Positions 1 through 5,241 of a stretch of DNA of 5,241 nucleotides are shown here, in pieces. The notes beneath the pieces were generated by a model. That model saw only the letters and a list, made by a program, of their open reading frames with translations, was not told the DNA's origin and made no database searches. Numbering within the stretch: the stretch's first letter is position 1; every line of letters starts with the position of its first letter. Both the position numbers and the translations under genes were made by a program. Origin of the DNA: Oscillospiraceae bacterium (GTDB lineage: Bacteria > Bacillota_A > Clostridia > Oscillospirales > CAG-272); NCBI GenBank assembly GCA_015064195.1, contig SVSO01000212.1, forward strand, positions 1 to 5,241, written 5' to 3'.

Positions 1-790
1 CGGTCCGGAATGGTTCGCTTCCATGGGTACCGAAAAGTCCAAGGGCACCAAGGTATTCGCACTGGGCGGCAAGATCACCAACACCGGTCTCGTTGAGATC
101 CCCATGGGTACCACCCTCCGCGAAGTCGTTGAAGAAATCGGCGGCGGCGTTCCGAACGGCAAGAAGTTCAAGGCTGCTCAGACCGGTGGTCCTTCCGGCG
201 GATGCATCCCCGCTTCCCTCATCGATACTCCCATCGACTACGATAACCTGATCGCAATCGGTTCCATGATGGGCTCCGGCGGTCTCATCGTCATGGACGA
301 AGACTCCTGCATGGTTGACATCGCGAAGTTCTTCCTGGAATTCACCGTTGACGAGTCCTGCGGTAAGTGCGCTCCCTGCCGTATCGGTACGAAGCGTATG
401 CTGGAGATCCTCGAAAAGATCACCGACGGCCGCGGAACCCTTGAGGATATCGATCGCCTCGAGGAGCTGGCAAACTACGTCAAGAGCGCATCTCTCTGCG
501 GCCTTGGCCAGACTGCTCCGAACCCGATCCTGTCCACCCTGCGCTACTTCCGCGACGAGTACATTGCTCACGTCGTTGACAAGAAGTGCCCCGCAGGCGT
601 CTGCAAGAAGCTGCTCAGCTACTCCATCGTTGCGGACAAGTGTAAGGGCTGTACCGCCTGCGCACGTGTTTGCCCCGTCGGCGCAATTTCCGGCAAGGTC
701 AAGGAGCCTCACGTCATCGACACTGCAAAGTGCATCAAGTGCGGCGCTTGTATGGAAAAGTGTAAGTTCGGTGCGATCATCAAGGCGTAA
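1..790 (+). CDS. hydB: NAD(P)H-oxidising flavoprotein subunit of multimeric [FeFe] hydrogenase (HydB/HndC, NuoF-like), 5'-truncated
   Basis: The reading frame is open from the left edge (first full codon at base 2), so the ATG at 23 is internal and the real start lies outside. Residues below are counted from that ATG. The visible part holds the end of the NuoF FMN/NADH module (GTEKSKGTK, then QTGGPSGGC at 53-61), the CGKCAPCR motif (C113, C116, C119) which with C159 in SLCGLG binds the N3-type [4Fe-4S] cluster, and a C-terminal two-[4Fe-4S] ferredoxin domain (C207, C210, C213, C217 and C237, C240, C243, C247). Respiratory NuoF lacks this last domain, while HydB/HndC subunits have it. H183, C189 and C194 form a further conserved-looking Cys/His group in the linker, possibly a metal site (inference). 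By family knowledge the protein moves electrons between NAD(P)H and HydA in a soluble cytoplasmic complex. The catalytic subunit gene follows 30 nt downstream. The flavin- and nucleotide-binding core and any N-terminal [2Fe-2S] domain are outside the window. Confidence 0.93.
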   Translation, partial: GPEWFASMGTEKSKGTKVFALGGKITNTGLVEIPMGTTLREVVEEIGGGVPNGKKFKAAQTGGPSGGCIPASLIDTPIDYDNLIAIGSMMGSGGLIVMDEDSCMVDIAKFFLEFTVDESCGKCAPCRIGTKRMLEILEKITDGRGTLEDIDRLEELANYVKSASLCGLGQTAPNPILSTLRYFRDEYIAHVVDKKCPAGVCKKLLSYSIVADKCKGCTACARVCPVGAISGKVKEPHVIDTAKCIKCGACMEKCKFGAIIKA

Positions 791-800
791 GCGCAGTCAG

Positions 801-807
801 AAAGGAG
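801..807 (+). promoter_or_regulatory. Ribosome binding site of hydA
   Basis: AAAGGAG lies in the 30-nt gap after the hydB stop. The spacer to the ATG at 821 is 13 nt, rather long, and is A/T-rich in contrast to the surrounding GC-rich genes. A second in-frame ATG at 827 is even further away (19 nt), so 821 is the better start. No promoter is visible in the gap, which fits co-transcription with hydB. Confidence 0.75.
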
Positions 808-820
808 ATTATAATTTACA

Positions 821-2563
821 ATGGATATGGTAAATGTAAAAATTAACGGCAGAGAATACTCCGTTCCCGCGAACTCCACCGTTCTCGAGGCTGCGAAGTA
901 TGCGAATATTGATATTCCCACCCTCTGCTACCTGAAGGATATCAACGAGATCGGCGCCTGCCGTCTCTGCCTCGTTGAAGTTGTCGGCGCACGCGGCCTT
1001 GTTACCGCCTGCGTATACCCCGTCAACGACGGCATGGAGATCATCACCAACTCTCCCAAGGTTCTCGCAGCACGCAAGACCAACCTTGAGCTGGTTCTCT
1101 CCAACCACGAGAAGAAGTGCCTCTCCTGCCCCCGTTCCACCAGCTGCGAGCTGCAGTCTCTGGCAAACGAGTACGGCTGCGAGGAAGGTCACTTTGAGGG
1201 CGAAAGCATTCACTATGAGCTTGACACCTCCTCTCCCGCCATCATCCGCGACAACAACAAGTGTATCCTTTGCCGCCGCTGCGTAGCAGCCTGCAAGAAT
1301 ATGCAGGGTATCGGCGTCATCGGCGCAAATGACCGCGGATTTGACACCCACATCGGTCAGGCATTCGAGAAGAAGCTGGCTGAAACTTCCTGCGTGAACT
1401 GCGGCCAGTGTATCGTTGCGTGCCCTGTCGGCGCACTCTACGAGAAGGACGACACCCAGATCGTTCTCGACGCTATCGCAGATCCCACCAAGCACGTTGC
1501 AATCTGCACTGCTCCTTCCGTTCGTGCTACCATCGGCGAGTGCTTCGGCAACGAGCCCGGCACTGACGTTGAGGGCAAGATGGTTGCTGCCATCAAGCGT
1601 CTCGGCTTCGACGGCGTATATGACATGAACCTCACCGCTGACCTCACCATCATGGAAGAGGCTCACGAGTTCCTCGACAGATTCCAGAACGGCGGCAAGC
1701 TCCCGCTGATCACCTCCTGCTCGCCCGGTTGGGTCAAGTACTGCGAGCACTACTTCCCGGATATGACCGAAAATCTGTCCAGCTGCAAGTCTCCCCAGCA
1801 GATGTTCGGTGCTCTGTACAAGACGTTCTATGCACAGAAGCACGGCATCGATCCCAAGGATATCGTATTCGTATCCTGCATCCCCTGCACCGCGAAGAAG
1901 TTCGAGGTTCGCCGCGACGGCGAGTCCGCAGCAGGTGAGGGCATCTGGGATGTTGATGTAGCCATCACCACCCGCGAGCTTGCTCGTATGATCGAGAAGG
2001 CCGGCATCCAGTTCAACAAGCTGGAAGATGAAAAGTTCGACCAGCCCTTCGACATCGGTTCCGGCGCAGGCGCTATCTTCGGTGCAACCGGCGGCGTTAT
2101 GGAAGCAGCACTCCGCACCGCAGCTGAAGTTGTTCTCGGTAAGAAGCTGGAGAAGGTTGACTTCGACGACGTTCGCGGCACCGCTCCCATCAAGCGTGCA
2201 ACCTATAAGCTGGGCGACGTTGAGATCAAGGTCGCAGTTGCATCCGGCACGAAGAATGCCAAGGAACTGCTCACCAAGGTTCAGAACGGCGAAGAAAAGG
2301 TAGACTTCATCGAGATCATGGCTTGCCCCGGCGGCTGTGTAAACGGCGGCGGTCAGCCTCTCCACACCGCAGCTGAGCGTGCTGAGTACGATCTGCGTGC
2401 ACTCCGCGCATCCGTTCTCTACAAGGCAGACGCTGCAATGGATCTGCGCAAGTCTCATGAGAACTCTGCCATCAAGATGCTCTACGATGAGTATTTTGGC
2501 GAGCCCGGCAGCCACAAGGCTCACGAGATCCTGCACACCACCTACGTCAAGCGCGGCGTATAA
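821..2563 (+). CDS. hydA: [FeFe] hydrogenase catalytic subunit (HydA/HndD type, 580 aa)
   Basis: This is the catalytic subunit that reversibly reduces protons to H2 in the cytoplasm. Domains in order: plant-type [2Fe-2S] (C36, C47, C50, C64); His-ligated [4Fe-4S] (H96, C100, C103, C109); two-[4Fe-4S] ferredoxin domain (C148, C151, C154, C158 and C191, C194, C197, C201); then the H-cluster domain with L1 TSCSPGW (298-304), L2 IPCTAKKFE (354-362) and L3 EIMACPGGCVNGGGQP (498-513). C356, C502 and C506 match H-cluster cysteines of Clostridium pasteurianum CpI. The proton-path residues E280, E283, S320 and R287 also align. Length is close to CpI (574 aa), and the extra C-terminal [2Fe-2S] domain of Thermotoga HydA is absent, so the layout is HndD-like. 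L1 has Ser where CpI has the second Cys, and L2 has Ile for the usual Met. Its place directly behind hydB makes a NAD(P)H-linked, likely bifurcating, complex the best reading; ferredoxin coupling is inferred. It ends the operon, with terminators following. Confidence 0.96.
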   Translation: MDMVNVKINGREYSVPANSTVLEAAKYANIDIPTLCYLKDINEIGACRLCLVEVVGARGLVTACVYPVNDGMEIITNSPKVLAARKTNLELVLSNHEKKCLSCPRSTSCELQSLANEYGCEEGHFEGESIHYELDTSSPAIIRDNNKCILCRRCVAACKNMQGIGVIGANDRGFDTHIGQAFEKKLAETSCVNCGQCIVACPVGALYEKDDTQIVLDAIADPTKHVAICTAPSVRATIGECFGNEPGTDVEGKMVAAIKRLGFDGVYDMNLTADLTIMEEAHEFLDRFQNGGKLPLITSCSPGWVKYCEHYFPDMTENLSSCKSPQQMFGALYKTFYAQKHGIDPKDIVFVSCIPCTAKKFEVRRDGESAAGEGIWDVDVAITTRELARMIEKAGIQFNKLEDEKFDQPFDIGSGAGAIFGATGGVMEAALRTAAEVVLGKKLEKVDFDDVRGTAPIKRATYKLGDVEIKVAVASGTKNAKELLTKVQNGEEKVDFIEIMACPGGCVNGGGQPLHTAAERAEYDLRALRASVLYKADAAMDLRKSHENSAIKMLYDEYFGEPGSHKAHEILHTTYVKRGV

Positions 2564-2578
2564 GATTTGGTATATTGA

Positions 2579-2612
2579 AAAGGAGGTATCCCGCTTTGGG
2601 GATACCTCCTTT
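2579..2612. repeat. Perfect 14-bp hairpin just downstream of hydA
   Basis: The arms at 2579-2592 and 2599-2612 are exact reverse complements around a 6-nt loop. It begins 15 nt after the hydA stop. It ends in TTT that belongs to the stem and is followed by CCCG, so it lacks a proper T tract. It may act as a 3'-end stabilising hairpin or an auxiliary terminator. The left arm contains a perfect Shine-Dalgarno core (AAAGGAGG) with no start codon after it at a useful distance. Confidence 0.7.
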
Positions 2613-2622
2613 CCCGTCACCG

Positions 2623-2673
2623 GAGGGGGGAGGGACTTTTGCCAGAGCCAAAAAGTCCCTCCCCCCTCTTTTT
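2623..2673 (+). terminator. Strong intrinsic terminator of the hydrogenase operon
   Basis: An 18-bp perfect stem (2623-2640 with 2651-2668) with a 10-nt loop is followed by five T residues (2669-2673). The stem is very G/C-rich at its base, with a GGGGGG run facing CCCCCC. The position, 60 nt after the hydA stop, fits termination of the operon on the plus strand. Confidence 0.85.
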
Positions 2674-2692
2674 GCCGCTTCGCCGGCAAAAA
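2669..2692. repeat. 9-bp hairpin sharing the terminator T tract
   Basis: The arm TTTTTGCCG (2669-2677) pairs exactly with CGGCAAAAA (2684-2692) around a 6-nt loop. Its first five bases are the T tract of the preceding terminator. On the minus strand the A run at 2688-2692 precedes the stem and the A run at 2669-2673 follows it as T/A pairs. A backup termination element or part of a composite intergenic repeat is possible; the function is unproven. Confidence 0.55.
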
Positions 2693-2769
2693 TTCACCCC
2701 TCTCTTCAAAACGCTCTGCACATGAGGAGAAGTTTCGTTCGCTGAAGCTGGGAGTGTGGGGGATGTGTT

Positions 2770-2821
2770 AAAAGTGGGGGCAGGATACCTTCGGTGGTCT
2801 GCCGAAGGTTCCTGCCCTTTT
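2770..2821. terminator. Bidirectional-looking terminator between convergent genes
   Basis: A 16-bp stem with one bulged T (2786) is formed by 2778-2794 and 2802-2817 around a 7-nt loop. On the plus strand it is followed by TTTT (2818-2821). On the minus strand, after a short CCAC interruption, it is followed by TTTT (complement of 2770-2773). It lies 25 nt beyond the stop of the minus-strand ABC gene, so its main role is probably to end the exporter operon, with backup for hydA read-through. Confidence 0.75.
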
Positions 2822-2842
2822 GGGGGATGATATTTGTTTTAA

Positions 2843-4714
2843 TCAAGTAGCAATTCCCGCATACTGATTCTGATACAGCCGATAGTACGCGCCTTTCTTC
2901 GCAAGAAGCTCCTCATGTGAGCCGACCTCGGCGACCATGCCTTTGTCCAGTACCACGATCTTGTCGGCATCGCGGATGGTGGACAGCCGGTGGGCGATGA
3001 CCAGTGAGGTGCGGTTTTCCATCAACGCCAGCATGGCCGACTGGATGTGCATTTCCGTTCGCGTATCCACACTGGACGTTGCTTCATCGAGAATGAGGAT
3101 CTTCGGATCGGCCAGCACTGCCCGCGCGATGGAGAGCAGCTGACGCTGACCTTGTGACAGGTCGCCGCCCGATTCGGACAGCACCGTCTCATAGCCGTCG
3201 GGCAGACGATCGATGAACACATCCGCGTTGGAGGTTGCCGCCGCCCGGCGAAGCTCCTCCTCGCTTGCATCGAGATTGCCGTATTTGATGTTGTTCGCGA
3301 TGGTATCGGAGAACAGCACCGTATCCTGCAGGACAATGGCAATGGCACTGCGCAGGGTTTTCTTGGGGATTTCGTTAATGTTGATGCCGTCAATGGCGAT
3401 CTCACCGCTGTCAATGTCGTAGAATCGCGTCAGCAGATTGACAACGGTGGTCTTGCCCGAACCGGTCGCGCCGACCAGTGCGATCTTCTGACCCTGCTTC
3501 ACGTCGAGACTGAAGCCCTTCAGCACCGGTTCGCCTTCGATGTAGGAGAAATACATATCCTTGAAGGAAATATCGCCGCGGATCTCGTCAACGGTGATGG
3601 GATTTTTGCCCTCATCGATCTCCGCTGCCGATTCCATGATGTCAAACACGCGCTCAGCGCCGGCGATGGCGGTGAGGATCTGCGCATATTGGTTGGCGAT
3701 CTCGTTGATGGGGCGGGTGAACTGCTTGGAATATTGCAGAACCGCCTGAATTGCGGAGATGGCGATGGTGGGAAGTCCGAAGACGCTGAACAGTGACAGA
3801 TAACCGCCGATTGCCGCTACCAGCAGATAGCCCAAGTTGCCGATCATGTTCATGCACGGGCCCATGATGCCGCCCCAGATGTTGGCGCGGATGCCGACCT
3901 TTCGGTATTCGGCGGCGATGCGGGAGAATTCCTTGACGGAAGCGTCCTCTTTGCCGTAGGCCATGACGGTTTTGTAGCCCGTGACCGTCTCCTCAATGTG
4001 GCCGTTGAGCTGACCGAGAAGCTTTTGCTGTTCCACGAAGTATTTGCGCATGAATTTGGACAGATTGGTGGAGACGAAGATGGTGAGCGGGATGGTGATG
4101 ATGGCCACGACCGTCAGCACCGGGCTGTAGTAGATCATCATGACCAGCGCGCCGATGAGGGTGATGATGCCGGAGAACAGGGAAGCGATGGACATGGACA
4201 CGGAATTGGAAATGTTTTCCACGTCGTTGGTCATGCGGGACATGATATCGCCGTGGCGATGGGTGTCCGTGTAGCGGATGGGCAGGTAGGCGATCCGCGC
4301 GAACAGGTCATTTCGCATGGTGCAGACGGTGTTCTGCGACAGCTTGGCCGCAGTGATGCCCTGCAGATAGGTGAGCAGGGAAGATGCGATGTAGGTGACG
4401 GCCATGATTGCGACGACCACATACAGCCGGTCGAAATCCACGTGCAGTCCTTCCGCATCGATGGTCATGGTGTCGATGGCCATAGCCTGAAGTGCCGGGC
4501 CGGCGAGACCGAGAAGCGCGGTCAGCGAGACGATGACAAGGAGTGCCAAGAGATAGTATTTGCTCTTGCCGATGTAGCGGAAGAGCTTGCCGAGGGTGGC
4601 TTTCATGTGCTTCGGCTTTTCGCGAACCATCGGGCCGCCCGGACCGCGTCTTCCGGGGCCGCCGGGACCCATATGTACCACCGGACGGTTTCCTGCGGAT
4701 TTGTTCTCAGCCAT
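2843..4714 (-). CDS. ABC exporter subunit with canonical catalytic site (TMD-NBD half-transporter, 623 aa)
   Basis: This is a fused membrane-plus-ATPase half-transporter of the type-IV ABC exporter family (MdlB/BmrD/TM288-like), placed in the cytoplasmic membrane. I start it at the ATG at 4714, not the in-frame ATG at 4735, because AAGGAGG lies 8 nt before 4714 and would fall inside the longer version. Residues 1-35 are a Gly/Pro/Arg-rich cytoplasmic tail. Six hydrophobic segments are seen at about 52-75, 97-118, 178-198, 200-220, 287-307 and 310-330. The NBD has Walker A GATGSGKTT (415-423), Q-loop Q463, signature LSQGQ (519-523, not LSGGQ), Walker B ILILDE with catalytic E544, D-loop SSVD and switch H575. 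It overlaps the preceding gene by 8 nt and should pair with its product. Multidrug or lipid-like export is typical of the family; the actual substrate is unknown. Confidence 0.93.
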   Translation of the reverse strand: MAENKSAGNRPVVHMGPGGPGRRGPGGPMVREKPKHMKATLGKLFRYIGKSKYYLLALLVIVSLTALLGLAGPALQAMAIDTMTIDAEGLHVDFDRLYVVVAIMAVTYIASSLLTYLQGITAAKLSQNTVCTMRNDLFARIAYLPIRYTDTHRHGDIMSRMTNDVENISNSVSMSIASLFSGIITLIGALVMMIYYSPVLTVVAIITIPLTIFVSTNLSKFMRKYFVEQQKLLGQLNGHIEETVTGYKTVMAYGKEDASVKEFSRIAAEYRKVGIRANIWGGIMGPCMNMIGNLGYLLVAAIGGYLSLFSVFGLPTIAISAIQAVLQYSKQFTRPINEIANQYAQILTAIAGAERVFDIMESAAEIDEGKNPITVDEIRGDISFKDMYFSYIEGEPVLKGFSLDVKQGQKIALVGATGSGKTTVVNLLTRFYDIDSGEIAIDGININEIPKKTLRSAIAIVLQDTVLFSDTIANNIKYGNLDASEEELRRAAATSNADVFIDRLPDGYETVLSESGGDLSQGQRQLLSIARAVLADPKILILDEATSSVDTRTEMHIQSAMLALMENRTSLVIAHRLSTIRDADKIVVLDKGMVAEVGSHEELLAKKGAYYRLYQNQYAGIAT

Positions 4715-5241
4715 TGTTCTCGCCTCCTTCCGCATTCTTCATCTGGGAATCGTAAATATCGCGGTAAGTTTCGCTGGTTTTCATCAGATTATCGTGGGTG
4801 TCAAAGGCTACGATGGTGCCGTTTTCGATGACGGCGATGCGGTCACAGCCCTTGATGGAAGCGATGCGCTGGGCGATCATGATGACCGTGGTATCTTTGA
4901 TATGCTCGCGCAGGGCTTTGTGCAGTCGTGCCTCCGTGCCAAGGTCGAGGGCGGAGGTGGAGTCATCAAAAATGAGGATCTCCGGTTTTCGGATGATGGC
5001 GCGGGCGATGGCGATGCGCTGCTTCTGACCGCCGGACAGGGATGCGCCCTTTTCCGCGATCATGGTCTGATAATCGTCGTTGAAGCCCATGATAAAGTCG
5101 TCCGCCTGGGCGATCTTCGCGGCTTCCACCACTTCTTCATCGCTGGCATCGGGGCGACCCCATCGGATGTTGTCCGCAACCGTGCCGGAAAACAGCTCGG
5201 TTTTCTGCAGGACGAATGCGATCTTGTGCCGGAGCGTGTCA
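4707..5241 (-). CDS. ABC exporter subunit with degenerate ATP site, C-terminal NBD part (truncated by window edge)
   Basis: The frame is open to the right edge, giving 177 codons of the end of the protein (residues counted from the codon at 5240). It is the second half of a nucleotide-binding domain: Q-loop at Q12 (FVLQKTELFSGTV), canonical signature LSGGQ (68-72), Walker B ILIFDD with D93 where the catalytic Glu is normally found, D-loop SALD (96-99), and IAQR with Q124 replacing the switch His. These substitutions mark the non-hydrolysing half of heterodimeric exporters such as TM287 or BmrC/LmrC (family knowledge). The Walker A motif and membrane domain lie outside. The stop TGA overlaps the start of the next gene within ATGGCTGA, so the two half-transporters are probably made in equal amounts. 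The GTG at 5132 is not a start, since homology continues upstream of it. Confidence 0.92.
   Translation of the reverse strand, partial: DTLRHKIAFVLQKTELFSGTVADNIRWGRPDASDEEVVEAAKIAQADDFIMGFNDDYQTMIAEKGASLSGGQKQRIAIARAIIRKPEILIFDDSTSALDLGTEARLHKALREHIKDTTVIMIAQRIASIKGCDRIAVIENGTIVAFDTHDNLMKTSETYRDIYDSQMKNAEGGENNG
4723..4729 (-). promoter_or_regulatory. Ribosome binding site deciding the start of the downstream ABC gene
   Basis: On the minus strand AAGGAGG is followed by an 8-nt spacer and the ATG at 4714. It lies inside the coding sequence of the upstream ABC gene, as expected for overlapping, translationally coupled genes. It rules against the earlier in-frame ATG at 4735, which sits 5' of this site. 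Confidence 0.8.

Larger units (their letters stand above)
2564..2842. other. Intergenic region between convergent operons
   Basis: These 279 bases separate the hydA stop from the stop of the minus-strand ABC gene. They hold four inverted repeats (listed separately) and no reading frame with a ribosome binding site or recognisable product. The part from 2693 to 2769 has only weak imperfect pairing (for example around 2730-2748) and nothing I can name. No promoter is expected here, because both flanking genes end toward it. Confidence 0.8.

Noticed and set aside
23..25. ATG at 23 as the start of the first gene.
   Set aside because: The frame is open upstream to the window edge and the residues before it (GPEWFAS) continue the NuoF-type conserved stretch, so the gene starts outside the window.
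1..790. Respiratory complex I NuoF.
   Set aside because: The C-terminal two-[4Fe-4S] domain and the hydrogenase gene immediately downstream point to HydB/HndC rather than NuoF.
315..833. A 172-codon plus-strand frame overlapping the end of hydB and the start of hydA.
   Set aside because: It is an out-of-frame shadow with Ser/Arg/Ala-rich composition and no domain. The true hydB frame carries its expected cysteine motifs throughout.
809..2689. A 626-codon open frame on the minus strand covering all of hydA.
   Set aside because: It is in exact codon register with hydA, so it is open only because hydA avoids TTA, CTA and TCA. Its protein has no recognisable motif, and the opposite strand has a full set of hydrogenase motifs.
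2379..2771. A plus-strand frame running out of hydA through the intergenic hairpins.
   Set aside because: It is out of frame with hydA, and the part after 2563 translates terminators and inverted repeats. It has no RBS or motif.
2564..2842. Possible insertion-sequence remnant or CRISPR in the hairpin-rich intergenic region.
   Set aside because: The repeats are inverted, not direct, and of different sequences. There is no transposase fragment, target duplication or regular spacer structure.
3998..4831. A 277-codon open frame on the plus strand across the ABC genes.
   Set aside because: It is in codon register with the minus-strand ABC coding sequence. The product is rich in Asp, Gly and His from reverse-complemented codons, and it runs across the overlap of two clear genes.
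5130..5132. GTG at 5132 as a start of the upstream ABC gene.
   Set aside because: The frame continues upstream with a clear Q-loop (FVLQKTELFSGTV), so the codon is internal.

Overview
The window looks like chromosomal DNA from an obligately anaerobic, fermentative member of the Clostridia. The evidence is a monomeric-type [FeFe] hydrogenase encoded behind a NADH-oxidising (NuoF-like) partner, strong AGGAGG-type ribosome binding sites, and moderately high GC with strong codon bias. A gut-type Oscillospirales (Ruminococcaceae-like) host is my best guess, but this is inference from composition and gene type, not from a marker gene.

Left half, plus strand: the 3' end of a HydB/HndC-type flavoprotein gene (cut by the left edge, stop at 790) is followed after 30 nt by a complete [FeFe] hydrogenase catalytic subunit gene (821-2563). 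This is the usual gene order at the end of a multimeric NAD(P)-linked, probably electron-bifurcating hydrogenase operon (HydABC/HndABCD). HydB would exchange electrons with NAD(P)H through FMN and iron-sulfur clusters, and HydA would make or consume H2 at the H-cluster. The upstream small subunit (HydC/HndA, 24 kDa-like) would lie outside the window. The H-cluster pocket has non-textbook residues (TSCSPGW in L1; CIPC in L2).

Middle, 2564-2842: a 279-bp intergenic region between convergent transcription units. It contains no credible gene and four strong inverted repeats in about 240 bp, including an 18-bp perfect stem with a T tract downstream of hydA and a bidirectional-looking terminator next to the ABC gene.

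Right half, minus strand: a two-gene ABC exporter operon. The upstream gene (cut by the right edge, ending at 4707) and the downstream gene (4714 to 2843) overlap by 8 nt. The nucleotide-binding domains show complementary degenerate and canonical ATP-site residues, the hallmark of heterodimeric ABC exporters (TM287/288, BmrCD, LmrCD type). The substrate cannot be told from sequence; there is no visible functional link to the hydrogenase.

I see no CRISPR, tRNA, rRNA, transposon or phage signature. No wholly new system is evident. The most interesting points are the altered H-cluster pocket and the dense hairpin cluster between the convergent operons.
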